64,000 nt of DNA from VRUE01 sp963716245 (GCA_963716245.1 OY970300.1:62001-126000); one strand, 5' to 3'; shown: positions 9,284-17,642, counted from the stretch's first letter. The notes: generated from the letters alone by a model not told the origin. Program-made: numbers and translations.

Positions 9284-12200
9284 CGGGTTGCCCTCCGCTC
9301 GTTGCCGGCTGCTCGCCGCTTGCTTGCTTTCCTTCGCCTCACGCAGCGCGCTTTGCCGCGTCTGCGCACCCTCTGCTTGCCCTTCGGGCAGCGGCGTCTG
9401 ACGTGTCGCCGCACCGCCGGGTCGCCGGGGCCCTCAAAGCGCGAGACCTGCGGCGCCGCCGGGGGATCGGAGGCGGGGCCCTGACAGCCCTCGCCCTCGG
9501 GCGGGCAGGGCGCCGGCTCCACCCGGTTCTGCGAGGGCAGCCCGCCGCCGACCCGGGCGTCGTAGAGGTCCCTGCTCTGGTCATCGTCCTGGCCGACCAG
9601 GCGCTCGTAGGTGGTGAAGAAGACGTCGCTGCCGCTGGGGCTGGCGTCCATGAAGTGCGAGTCGGCGGCGTCGCGGCCCGAGGAGATCAGGTGCAAGCGT
9701 CCGCTCGGGACGTCGTACTGGTAGACGTCGCTTTTGCCGTTCGTGTCCTCCTCGGGCAGCAGCGCTTCGGGGGTGTTGAAGAAGACCCGCCGCCCGTCGC
9801 TGGAGAGCGGGTGATTGAGGTGTTTCGGCGTCGACGGCGGCAATTCGCCCAGGCTGTCGAACCCGGCACTGGCGCTCGCCACCACGCCGAGATTGCAGGT
9901 CGCGCAGAGCAGCTCGTGCTTGTCGGCGCTGTAGAGGTAGTACTCGCAGCTACCTTGACCGGAGAGGCTGCCACATGAGCCTTGGCCGTGGTCGTAGCCG
10001 GTCAGGCCCTCTCCATCTCTCGAGACGAAGAGCAGATGGCGGCCGTCGGGCGTGACGCGCGAATGCAGGACGTCAATGGACACTCGATCGGTGTTCTTGT
10101 TTACAACGGCGAAAGAAACCTGACCCACGTAGGAGACCTCGCCCTCGTGCCAGAGGTAGATGCCGGCACGGCCGGAGTCGAACCAGGGCTGGTTGGGGAC
10201 CAGCTGGCTGCCGGTGTCGAGGCCGGCGGCGAAGTAGACGTAGCGCCCGTCCTCGCTGGTCCCCAGCACCCCCATTACGTCCCCGCCTGGTCCGTCCGCC
10301 GGTTCGGCGTCGACGCTGAGACGCGTCAGCCGCTCGCCCTGCGGCTTGTCGACCTCGAACATGTAGAGGTCCTGCTTGTCGTTCCCATCCGTCTCGACCA
10401 GCTGCTCTGAGGAGGTGAAGAAGATGCGCGAGCCGTCGGTGCTGGCGTTCCAGTAGGTGGCGGGCTGGGATGCGTCGGGGCTCGCCTTCTCCGAGACGTT
10501 GATCTGCACGGTGCGCGAGCCGTCTTTGCGCAGGTAGAGCCTGCCGCAGGAGGCTGCTTCCACACACAAGCCTTCCCGGACCATGAAGACGATGCGCGAG
10601 CCGTCGGCGGAGATCGCGTTGCGGGAGTAGCCTTCGTCCTCCCGCCCGGCGGTCGCGACGGCCGAGCTCGGCGCCGTCACGCAGTCCGGCTCCGCGACGT
10701 CGTCGCATTCGCCGCCGCCGGCGGGGACGCGGCCGACCAGGCGCAGCAGCCCATCGGCGTTCTCGTAGAGGTTCGTGGCGTCGGGGGCGGCGTCGTTGGT
10801 CAGCCTCGTAGACGTCCCGAAGATGACGTGGCTGAGCGGTGCGACCGCGGCGGTGCCCTTGTTGGCGCCGGCCAGCATTTTCCTTTGCGCGAACACCGTC
10901 GGGTGGGTGGTTCCGGTTTTGAGCGGCTCCGAGCAGGGGCCCGCCGGCGGCGAGAGGCAGTCGCTCAGCAGGCCGTAGGTGCCTGGGCCGGGGGTGCGCA
11001 GGTCGCTGCGCAGGTAGAGGTTGGTCATGGTTTCGGCGACGTTGGGATGAGGGCCGTCGGCGGTAGGGACCGGCGTGAACGCCCTGAAGACGGCGCGGGA
11101 GAGGTCCGAGGAGAACTCGCCCACGAATTCAGCGGGCACGACGAAAGCGTGGGCATAGACCGGTTGGGCGCGCTGGGGCGGGACGATCGCGTGGGTCGAC
11201 CAGCCGGCGGCGCTGCGCTGCGCCAGGTATTCGGTTGCGCTCCCAGTGCCCTGGACGTCGGCGAAGCCGCCGGTCGAGGTGAAGCTGGCGGCGCTGCCGT
11301 CCTCGGCGGCGCGGGTCCTCAAGGCGCTCGCCGAGACGTCGTTGCCGTGCTTTTGCACCGGGCTGACCTGCTCCCAGGCGCGGCAGTCGGGCAGTTCCTG
11401 GGCACCGGGCTGATCGGCGTTGGTGCAGCTCGGCTCGACCTCTTCGGCGAAGCTGGTGAAGACGCCGTCCTCGCTGGCGGCCTCCGCGACGCCGTTGTCG
11501 ACGACGAGCTGGAAGTGGTAGAGGGCGCCGGGCTCGAGGCCGGAGATCGGGGCGGTGACCATTACCGGTTCGTTCTTGGTCGCCGGGTTGGAGTCGCAGG
11601 GGGCGCTCTGCCCGTAGGCGGTCGTGGGGCCGTAGTCGAAGCGGCACTCGGTTACGTCGGAGTTGTGGGGGTTGACGTAGCCGCGGACGAGGGTCTCGCC
11701 CACCCCCGAGGGGGTGTTGGTGCCGGTGGCGGCCTCGGGGCCGATCGCGGCGGTGGCGAAGGTGCTCGGCGCAACGGCGGTGGCGGTGCCGCCGGCGTTG
11801 GCGGCGCGGATGCGCAGGTGGTAGGTCGTGTTGGGCTGCAGGGTTGGGTCTGCTTGGACGTCTACAGGCTGCGGTTCGGAGCCCGTGACGGTGCTCGGGT
11901 CGCAGGAGATCGAGCCGGCGCTGGCGAAGCCGTCGATCTGGAACTGGGCATCGGAGACGTAGTCGAAGCTGCAGGAGGCGTTGAAGGCTTCGTCGGTGTT
12001 TGAGACTTCGACCGTGCCGGCGAAGTGGGCGCCGGAGTCGGTGACCGCGCTCGCGTCCTCGACCGTTACGGCCGGCGCCTGGACTTCGTCGGTCGTGAAG
12101 GTGTTGGCGGCGACCGCTTCGCTCTGCCCGTCGCCGTTTTCGGCCTGCAGACGAAGGTGGTAGGTGGTGTCGGGGCTGAGGCCGGTGAGCTGGCGTTCGA

Positions 12201-12492
12201 GCGTTTCTTCGACTTCGGAGACTTCTTCGTGGGCGGTGGTGGCCCCTTCGAAGCCGGGCAGGCTGTTGGCGATGTTGTCCTGGTACTGGGCGTCGGAGAT
12301 GTACTGGAAGCGCCAGACCGTGAACTGGCCTTCGGGGTTGACCGTGCCTTTGACGTCGGCGGTCGTGTAAGAGACGTTGGAGGCGTCCTCGATCGTGACC
12401 ACGGGCGCGACCGCGGTGGCGAGCGTGGCGCCGATCGCGAGGGTCAACAGCATGGCCGAGATGGCGACGATGGCCTTCGCGTGGCGTTTCAC
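9280..12492 (-). CDS. Secreted Fn3-repeat plus beta-propeller protein (family A, copy 1)
   Basis: 1070 residues; first gene of the operon. GTG start preceded by AAGGAG at 8-base spacing. Signal peptide 'AIVAISAMLLTLAIGATLATA', then about three fibronectin-III-like modules (roughly residues 30–130, 135–245 and 250–345) marked by 'TTYHLRLQAENGDG', 'TTYHLRIRAANAGG' and 'GALYHFQLVVDNG'. From about residue 365 it has 'CRAWEQVSPVQKHG' and a propeller made of strands like 'SADGSRIVFMV', 'STDGSRIFFTSSEQL' and 'TPDGRHLLFVSRDG'. The end carries 'GCQGPASDPP' and a tail rich in arginine with two Cys ('RRRCPKGKQRVRRRGKARC'), paralleling the protein at 4020–5927. Fn3 plus propeller architecture suggests an extracellular binding scaffold. 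Function not known. Confidence 0.85.
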   Translation of the reverse strand: MKRHAKAIVAISAMLLTLAIGATLATAVAPVVTIEDASNVSYTTADVKGTVNPEGQFTVWRFQYISDAQYQDNIANSLPGFEGATTAHEEVSEVEETLERQLTGLSPDTTYHLRLQAENGDGQSEAVAANTFTTDEVQAPAVTVEDASAVTDSGAHFAGTVEVSNTDEAFNASCSFDYVSDAQFQIDGFASAGSISCDPSTVTGSEPQPVDVQADPTLQPNTTYHLRIRAANAGGTATAVAPSTFATAAIGPEAATGTNTPSGVGETLVRGYVNPHNSDVTECRFDYGPTTAYGQSAPCDSNPATKNEPVMVTAPISGLEPGALYHFQLVVDNGVAEAASEDGVFTSFAEEVEPSCTNADQPGAQELPDCRAWEQVSPVQKHGNDVSASALRTRAAEDGSAASFTSTGGFADVQGTGSATEYLAQRSAAGWSTHAIVPPQRAQPVYAHAFVVPAEFVGEFSSDLSRAVFRAFTPVPTADGPHPNVAETMTNLYLRSDLRTPGPGTYGLLSDCLSPPAGPCSEPLKTGTTHPTVFAQRKMLAGANKGTAAVAPLSHVIFGTSTRLTNDAAPDATNLYENADGLLRLVGRVPAGGGECDDVAEPDCVTAPSSAVATAGREDEGYSRNAISADGSRIVFMVREGLCVEAASCGRLYLRKDGSRTVQINVSEKASPDASQPATYWNASTDGSRIFFTSSEQLVETDGNDKQDLYMFEVDKPQGERLTRLSVDAEPADGPGGDVMGVLGTSEDGRYVYFAAGLDTGSQLVPNQPWFDSGRAGIYLWHEGEVSYVGQVSFAVVNKNTDRVSIDVLHSRVTPDGRHLLFVSRDGEGLTGYDHGQGSCGSLSGQGSCEYYLYSADKHELLCATCNLGVVASASAGFDSLGELPPSTPKHLNHPLSSDGRRVFFNTPEALLPEEDTNGKSDVYQYDVPSGRLHLISSGRDAADSHFMDASPSGSDVFFTTYERLVGQDDDQSRDLYDARVGGGLPSQNRVEPAPCPPEGEGCQGPASDPPAAPQVSRFEGPGDPAVRRHVRRRCPKGKQRVRRRGKARCVRRRKASKRRAAGNERRATR

Positions 12493-12637
12493 GTATCGCT
12501 CTCCTTGTCCTGTGAGCCCCTGCCGGCCGCCTTCCCTGGCGGCCCTCCCTGGCTCGGTTTCCCTGTACTTGGCGTTCCCTATATGCCCGAGTAGGAGCTA
12601 GTTCCCGGAAGGTGCTAGCCGTACCGCAGGCAGGGCC

Positions 12638-12666
12638 AGCTAAGCACTCCCCGCGAGAGTTGTCAA
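12638..12666 (-). promoter_or_regulatory. Promoter of the secreted-protein operon
   Basis: On the minus strand a perfect TTGACA (12666–12661) is followed after 17 bases by TTAGCT (12643–12638), a plausible sigma-70-type pair. It lies ~145 bases upstream of the GTG at 12492, so the transcript would have a long leader. This region (12493–12703) holds no gene. Confidence 0.5.
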
Positions 12667-12671
12667 GCCAG

Positions 12672-12699
12672 AGTTCCTAAGAGAAAAGGAAAGTTCCTA
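12672..12699. repeat. Direct repeat AGTTCCTA upstream of the operon promoter
   Basis: AGTTCCTA occurs at 12672–12679 and 12692–12699, 20 bases apart (about two helical turns), just upstream of the −35 hexamer; a third AGTTCC is at 12600–12605, between the −10 and the gene. Position and spacing fit a regulator site. Inferred only. Confidence 0.4.
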
Positions 12700-12703
12700 G
12701 AGG

Positions 12704-13378
12704 CTATGGGGAACTGCTGTGGGCCTCTTTGACGATCTGTGAGGCGTCCGCAAGCCCGACGTAGGGGGCGAGGACAAACTCGGCGCACTCCGGGAGCAGG
12801 TCCTCGAGCCGGTCCGCTTCGCCCGCCGCGACCTTGCGGTAGGTGAGCGAGACGAGCGAGCCGAGGATCGAGTCCTCGGTCGAATCCGGTAGGGGTCGAT
12901 CGCTCTCAGCCGCACGACCGACGCGGCCTCGCGCCAGCAGCGGCGCCAGCTCCCCGACCGCCTCGTTGAAGCGCTTGATCACCGCAGGGCCGGCGCCGCG
13001 CGACTCGACCAGGAGGAGGCGGGCGAGGTCGGGCTCCGAGGCGAGGAAGCGCAGCACCGCCCGTGCCGCGGCGATCGCCTGGTGCGGCCAGTCGGGCTCG
13101 GGCGCGACCGCTTCGGCGACCAGCTCGCGCAGGTGGGCGAGGACGACCTCGAAGGCGGCAAGGAAGCACTCCTCCTTGCTCTCGAAGTTCTCGTAGAAGA
13201 CCCGGCGCGAGACCTTCGCCTCACGGGTCATGTCGGTGAGGGTGACGGCGGCGTAGCCCTTCTCGGCCACCGCCGTGGCGAGGCCGGCGATCAACCTCTC
13301 GCGCTGGTGGTGGGCGACCTGCTCGCGGCTGTAGCCGTGCCGGCCGGCGGGGAGCGGGCCTAGCTCTTCGTCGGCCAT
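12704..13378 (-). CDS. TetR-family transcriptional regulator
   Basis: 224 residues, ATG start. The arm 'LPAGRHGYSREQVAHHQRER' is followed by a TetR domain with 'LIAGLATAVAEKGYAAVT', HTH 'LTDMTREAKVSRRVFYENF' and 'ESKEECFLAAFE'. The C-terminal half has the all-helical ligand/dimer domain pattern, including 'FLASEPDLARLLLVES' shared with the tandem TetR at 16275–17642. It is directly upstream of, and on the same strand as, the four-gene secreted-protein operon. It follows the next TetR gene by 17 bases, so those two form a small operon. Its ligand cannot be told from sequence. Confidence 0.9.
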   Translation of the reverse strand: MADEELGPLPAGRHGYSREQVAHHQRERLIAGLATAVAEKGYAAVTLTDMTREAKVSRRVFYENFESKEECFLAAFEVVLAHLRELVAEAVAPEPDWPHQAIAAARAVLRFLASEPDLARLLLVESRGAGPAVIKRFNEAVGELAPLLARGRVGRAAESDRPLPDSTEDSILGSLVSLTYRKVAAGEADRLEDLLPECAEFVLAPYVGLADASQIVKEAHSSSP

Positions 13379-13395
13379 CGGGACGAGTCAGGCGC

Positions 13396-14079
13396 CTAGG
13401 CGGCGGAGATCGCCTCGGCGATCTGGCCCGCCTCCTTCGCCGCTTCGTCCTCGCCGACGTAGGGCCGCAGCAGGAACTCGAGCGTCTCGGGCAGGAGCGC
13501 TCGCAGCTTCTCGACTTCGTCGCCGATCAGCCGCTGGTTCAGCACCCAGACCACCCCGCCGGCCAGGGTCTCCTCGAGCGTGGCGGGCAGCCGGTCGCGC
13601 CGCGGGTTGAGCTCGCGCCCCGGTCGCAGCAGGGGTGCCAGCCGCTTCAGCGCCTTCTCGTGCAGCTGGACCGCCTTCGGGCCGGCCGTCAGCGAGTCGA
13701 CGAGGCACGCGTGGGCGACGGCGGGGTGCGCGGCGATGTCCTCGAAGAGCGCGCCGAGCGCGGCCCCGACCCGATCCGCCCACGGCCCTTCTTCCCGCTT
13801 GTAGGCCGCTTCGACCCGATTGGCGTTGCGCTCGATCGCCGCCTCGAGCAGGGCCAGGAAGGCGGCTTCCTTGTCGGCGAAGTGCTTGTAGAAGGTCGCG
13901 TAGCCGACCTTCGCCTCGCGGACGATCGTCTCGATCGTCGTCTCTTGGTAGCCGTGCTCGGAGACGAGCCGCGCCGTGGCCTCGAGGATGCGGCGGCGCT
14001 GGTCCGCCGCGGCGGCGTCCCGCGTCACCGGCTCGGGGCCGGGGGGCTGGCGGGAGGCCTTGCCGGGCAACGCGCGCAC
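13396..14079 (-). CDS. TetR-family transcriptional regulator
   Basis: 227 residues, GTG start. The TetR domain reads 'RRRILEATARLVSEHGYQETT' then HTH 'IETIVREAKVGYATFYKHF' and 'DKEAAFLALLEA'. The helical C-terminal domain ends in 'PYVGEDEAAKEAGQI'. It lacks the 'PPGxHG' arm found in neighbours, so it belongs to a different branch. Transcribed divergently from the TetR gene at 14166 across an 86-base gap containing a GGTAC-N6-GGTATAT element. Probably first gene of a two-gene unit with 12704–13378. Confidence 0.9.
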   Translation of the reverse strand: MRALPGKASRQPPGPEPVTRDAAAADQRRRILEATARLVSEHGYQETTIETIVREAKVGYATFYKHFADKEAAFLALLEAAIERNANRVEAAYKREEGPWADRVGAALGALFEDIAAHPAVAHACLVDSLTAGPKAVQLHEKALKRLAPLLRPGRELNPRRDRLPATLEETLAGGVVWVLNQRLIGDEVEKLRALLPETLEFLLRPYVGEDEAAKEAGQIAEAISAA

Positions 14080-14106
14080 GGACCCAGGATAGCGCCCGTT
14101 CCCATT

Positions 14107-14124
14107 GGTACGAAACTGGTATAT
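14107..14124 (+). promoter_or_regulatory. GGTAC-N6-GGTATAT element in a divergent TetR promoter region
   Basis: GGTAC at 14107–14111, six bases, then GGTATAT at 14118–14124. The same two-part motif with the same spacing occurs on the opposite strand at 18404–18421, between another divergent pair of TetR genes. The shared spacing and matching context suggest a regulator site, perhaps a TetR operator; this is inference from two copies. Confidence 0.4.
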
Positions 14125-14165
14125 GAAGTGGTGAAAGTTCCCAAATATAGGCTATGGTGTCCTGA

Positions 14166-14822
14166 ATGGAAGCTCTCGGCCCGCTGCGCGAGATCCGCTC
14201 CTGGGAGGAGACCTTCGTCGCCGAGGACGCCGACGCGGAAGTTCGCGAGGCGATCCTGGTCACGGTCGGCGAGCGGGGCTACGCCAAGGCCACGGCGCGC
14301 GAGCTCGCCGAACGCACCGGCCTTGGCGAGGATCGTCTGCATCGCCGCTTCGGCGGCAAGGAAGGCGCCTTCGCCTGGGCCTACGAGCAGGCGGCGGAGC
14401 GGCTGTTCGACGAAGTGCTCGACGCCTGCCGCGCCGCCGACAGCTGGCGCGACGGCTTCGAAGCCGGCCTCGCCACGCTGCTCGACTCCGTCGTCGCCGA
14501 ACCGCTCCGCGCCAGGGCGCTGCTGCTCGAGGTCCGCGCCGCGCGCGGCGAAGCGTGGGCCAAGCACCAGGAGCTGACCGAGCGGCTCGTCGCCGCGCTC
14601 GACAGCGCCCGCCACGAGCCCGGCGCTCGGCCGGCCGCGGCGCCGACGACCGCCGGCTTCGTGCTCGGGGCGATCGAGGAATCGCTCTGCATCGAGCTCG
14701 CCGCGGGCCGCGGCGCGGAGGTCGGCCGCCTGCTCCCCGACCTCACCCGGCTCGCCTTCCTGCAGCTGTTCGGCGAGGACGAGGGCGCGGCTGGCGTCCG
14801 GACCGATCTCGAGAACGCCTAG
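14166..14822 (+). CDS. TetR-family transcriptional regulator
   Basis: 218 residues, ATG start without a strong ribosome site. After a short acidic N-terminus it shows 'AILVTVGERGYAKATARELAER' and 'TGLGEDRLHRRFGGKEGAF', a TetR domain in which the usual 'FY' of the recognition helix is replaced by 'LH'. The C-terminal half is helical and rich in 'LLEVRAARG'. The 3' end overlaps the convergent ATPase gene by four bases. The altered recognition helix suggests a DNA site different from its neighbours. Confidence 0.85.
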   Translation: MEALGPLREIRSWEETFVAEDADAEVREAILVTVGERGYAKATARELAERTGLGEDRLHRRFGGKEGAFAWAYEQAAERLFDEVLDACRAADSWRDGFEAGLATLLDSVVAEPLRARALLLEVRAARGEAWAKHQELTERLVAALDSARHEPGARPAAAPTTAGFVLGAIEESLCIELAAGRGAEVGRLLPDLTRLAFLQLFGEDEGAAGVRTDLENA

Positions 14823-16186
14823 AAGATGTCCTCGGCGAGGATCGCCAGCGCATCGCCCGAGTCCGCGACGCGCTCACGCGCGCAGATCGCGTAGCGCGGC
14901 CGCTCCGAGCGCTTCGGCAGAGCCGCCGCCTTGCGCTCCAGCTCCGAGATCAGCGCCGGCGCGCTCACGCGTTTCGCCCACTTCGCCTCGCCGAGGAGGA
15001 CCGCTTCGCGCCCGCGGCCGGCGAGCGCGACCGCGTCGATCTCGCCGGGGTCGGACGCGCCGGTCCAGAAAGGGCCGATCGCGACGACGTCCTCGTCCAG
15101 CTCGCCGGCAGCCGCCAAGCGCCTGAGATGGTCGCGGAACGCCTCCTCCCAGGGCCCGCCCATCTGGGCGTCGAGCGAGTCGAGCAGGACGGGCAGGATG
15201 CTCTCGCCGAGCCCGCGCTCGATCTCCGGCCGGTAGCGATCGAGCAATCCCAGCCAGAAGGAGAGGAAGTTGTCGGCGATCCGGTAGACGCGCCGGCGCG
15301 TGCGGCGCGGGTCCTCGGTCACCGGCACTACCCGGTCGACCAGGCGCAGGGCGACCAACCGGTCGAGCGTGCGGCCGGGGTCCGCGCGCACCGCCTGTTC
15401 GATCTCGTTGAACTTCGTCCGGCCGGCGGCGATCCCGTAGAGCACCTGCCGCGCCAGCTCGCCGGCCTCGGCCTCGGTCGCGAGCACCAGCTGGCCCTCG
15501 GTCAGGAGCGGGCCCCCCGGCCGGCAGGCGAGGCGCGCGAGGTTCGAGCGGAGGCTGGCGCTCTGATCCCACCACTGGAGGTAGAGCGGCATGCCTCCCA
15601 GCAGCCCCCAGACGAGCGCGCGCCGCGACGGGCTGAGGCCGGGCAGCATCTGGGCCGCCTCGTGCGGGCGGAAGGGATGAAGCAGAAGCGCCAGGTCGAG
15701 CCGCCCGTAGAGCGGGGCGCGCTCCTCCTGCATCGCCTCCATCACGCGCACTGCTGAACCACAGAGCAGAATCCTCAGCTTGGTCTGCGAGCGAATCCGA
15801 TCCCAGGCGGCGCGGAGGAGCCCGGGCAGCTCGGGAGAGGTCTCCACCAACGCCGGCCACTCGTCGAGGACGAGCAGGAGCGGCCGCTCGGACGCCGCGG
15901 TGGCCAGCGTCTCGAGCGCGTCATCCCAATCCGCGAAGGGGCGCGCCGCGAGATCGCGCATTCCATCCCCAAGGAGCGAAGCGGCCACGCGCGACAGGGC
16001 CTCCAGCTCGACGGCGGGCGGCCGTTCGCCGCCGGTGTGGAAGATCGCGGGACGCTCGGCCGCGAAGTGCTGGATCAGGGCAGTCTTGCCCACCCGGCGC
16101 CGTCCCCAAACGACTCCCAGCGCAGCGTTGGGACTCTTCCACCACGCTTCCAACTGATCGAGCTCAGCGATTCGGTTGACGAACAT
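14819..16186 (-). CDS. AAA-type ATPase with C-terminal DUF234-like domain
   Basis: 455 residues, ATG start. N-terminus 'MFVNRIAELDQLEAWW' is typical of archaeal/bacterial STAND-like ATPases. Walker A is 'GRRRVGKT' (around residues 28–35) and Walker B 'LLLVLDEWPAL'. Later come a winged-helix-like region ('TKFNEIEQAVRADPGRTLDRLVALRLVDRV') and a C-terminal nuclease-like/DUF234 portion with 'FLSFWLGLLDRYRPEIERG' and 'EIDAVALAGRGREAVLLGEAKW', whose D...E...K pattern recalls PD-(D/E)XK folds. These proteins are widespread but poorly understood; some are suspected defence or mobile-element factors. It sits alone inside a TetR array and has a tandem palindrome just upstream of its start, so it may be under tight repression. 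Confidence 0.8.
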   Translation of the reverse strand: MFVNRIAELDQLEAWWKSPNAALGVVWGRRRVGKTALIQHFAAERPAIFHTGGERPPAVELEALSRVAASLLGDGMRDLAARPFADWDDALETLATAASERPLLLVLDEWPALVETSPELPGLLRAAWDRIRSQTKLRILLCGSAVRVMEAMQEERAPLYGRLDLALLLHPFRPHEAAQMLPGLSPSRRALVWGLLGGMPLYLQWWDQSASLRSNLARLACRPGGPLLTEGQLVLATEAEAGELARQVLYGIAAGRTKFNEIEQAVRADPGRTLDRLVALRLVDRVVPVTEDPRRTRRRVYRIADNFLSFWLGLLDRYRPEIERGLGESILPVLLDSLDAQMGGPWEEAFRDHLRRLAAAGELDEDVVAIGPFWTGASDPGEIDAVALAGRGREAVLLGEAKWAKRVSAPALISELERKAAALPKRSERPRYAICARERVADSGDALAILAEDIF

Positions 16187-16198
16187 GGTGCAAGCTTA

Positions 16199-16232
16199 CC
16201 GACAGTGGGTGTCGGCGACAGTGGGTGTCGGC
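16199..16232. promoter_or_regulatory. Tandem palindromic operator-like site upstream of the ATPase gene
   Basis: The 16-base unit GACAGTGGGTGTCGGC is repeated exactly at 16201–16216 and 16217–16232. Each copy sits in a palindrome, CCGACA–GTGGG–TGTCGG for the first (16199–16215). It lies 13–46 bases upstream of the ATPase ATG at 16186, where a repressor would block transcription or initiation. No gene occupies 16187–16274. Confidence 0.55.
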
Positions 16233-16274
16233 TACCTTGGCTGGAGGCGGCAGCGCGCGGTAGGCGGCGCCGGC

Positions 16275-17642
16275 TCAGCCCTTCTTCGCGACCTTCGAGG
16301 CTTCGGCGCTGCCGAGGTACGGAGTTAACGTGAACTCAACGAGATCGGGGAGCAGAGCCTCCAGCTCGGCGGTCTTGCCGGCGATGATGCGGCGGGAGAT
16401 CAGCGAGACCATGCCGCCGACCAGCGCCTCCTCGGTGGTCGGCGACAGGCGCGAGAGCACCTCGGGCGAGCGGCCCTCGCGGCCCTCCCTGAAGTAGGGG
16501 ACGAAGCTCTGGATCGCGGCGTCGTAGCGCTCGACGACGACCGGGCCGGCAACCAGCGCCTCGACCATGCAGAGGCGGGCCAGGTTCGGCTCCGAGGCGA
16601 GGAAGACGAGCATCGCGCCGATCCCCGCCTTGATCGCCTGCGGCCACTCCTCCTCGCCGTCAAACGCCTCGGATACGCGGTCTCGCAGCTCGCCCATCAC
16701 CGCCTCGTAGGCGGCGACGAAGCAGTCGTCCTTGCTCGGGAAGTGCTCGTAGAAGGTGCGGCGGGAGACCGCGGCGGCCCGCGTGATGTGCGCGATCGTC
16801 GTGCCGGAGTAGCCGTTTTCGGCGATCGCCTCGGCGATGCCGGCGATCAATCTCTCGCGCTGGTTGTGGGCGACGAACTCGCGCGGAAGACCGTGGCGAC
16901 CGGGCGGAAGGCGGGCTAGCTCGGGTGGATAGTCGTCGGGGGCGGGGGGGCGCTTGCGCGATTTAGGCGGTCGTTTGTCTGCTTTTTTCCGGGCCACACC
17001 GCGACCATACCGCTCCGGCGCCTCGGAATCCCTGCTCAACTCGCGAAGCGCGGCTTCCGCTCCGAGGTACGGCATCACGGCGGCGGACATCAGCTGCGGG
17101 ACGAGGGCGGGCAGATCGTCGGCCTGGCCTCGGACCACCTTCGAGTAGATCTGCCCGTAGGCCGAGCCGGCGAGCGCCTCCGCGGTCGTGTGCGGGACGG
17201 CTTCGGGGTCTTCCATCTCCTGGCGCCCGGCGTCGATCAGCGAGGCGATGACGCGCATCGTCATGTCCCGCCGCGCGCGGGCGGCGTCGCCGGCGGCCAG
17301 CACCTCGACGCCGAAGCAGGCGCGGTCGGGGTCGCGGCGCAGCCCCTCGACGACCTGGTGGGCGACCGCGCGGAGCCGGTCGGGCCAGTCCTCGTGGCTG
17401 TCGTAGGCCCTGATCATCGCTTCCAGGCAGCCCTCGTTGATCTCCTGCCAGGCCGAGAGGAAGCAGTCGTACTTGCCGCGGAAGTGCCTGTCGAACGCGG
17501 GGCGGTCGAGCCCGGCCCGCTCGACGACGGCCTCGATCGTCGTTTCCCCGTAGCCGCGCTCGGCGGCGACCTCGACCAGGGCCTCGACGATCAGGGCGCG
17601 CTCCGGGATGCCGGTCCGCTCGCGGGTCTCGACGTCGAGCAC
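16275..17642 (-). CDS. Tandem TetR protein: two TetR units fused in one frame
   Basis: 455 residues, ATG start. Unit 1 (about 1–205) has 'ERALIVEALVEVAAERGYGET', HTH 'IEAVVERAGLDRPAFDRHF' and 'GKYDCFLSAW'. A lysine/proline linker ('RKKADKRPPKSRKRPPAPDD') follows. Unit 2 (about 235–455) opens with 'LPPGRHGLPREFVAHNQRER', then 'IAHITRAAAVSRRTFYEHF' and 'SKDDCFVAAYE'. Each unit has its own helical C-terminal domain. Single TetR proteins are ~200 residues, so this is double length. A GTG at 16997 in the linker could begin a separate second protein, but no good ribosome site precedes it and the frame has no stop, so a true fusion is preferred. It may bind DNA as a pseudo-dimer. Confidence 0.8.
   Translation of the reverse strand: MLDVETRERTGIPERALIVEALVEVAAERGYGETTIEAVVERAGLDRPAFDRHFRGKYDCFLSAWQEINEGCLEAMIRAYDSHEDWPDRLRAVAHQVVEGLRRDPDRACFGVEVLAAGDAARARRDMTMRVIASLIDAGRQEMEDPEAVPHTTAEALAGSAYGQIYSKVVRGQADDLPALVPQLMSAAVMPYLGAEAALRELSRDSEAPERYGRGVARKKADKRPPKSRKRPPAPDDYPPELARLPPGRHGLPREFVAHNQRERLIAGIAEAIAENGYSGTTIAHITRAAAVSRRTFYEHFPSKDDCFVAAYEAVMGELRDRVSEAFDGEEEWPQAIKAGIGAMLVFLASEPNLARLCMVEALVAGPVVVERYDAAIQSFVPYFREGREGRSPEVLSRLSPTTEEALVGGMVSLISRRIIAGKTAELEALLPDLVEFTLTPYLGSAEASKVAKKG

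Noticed and set aside
14080..14165. Assigning exact −35/−10 promoters for the divergent TetR genes
   Set aside because: Several TATAT-like stretches exist (14120, 14145) but none has a convincing −35 at 16–18 bases.
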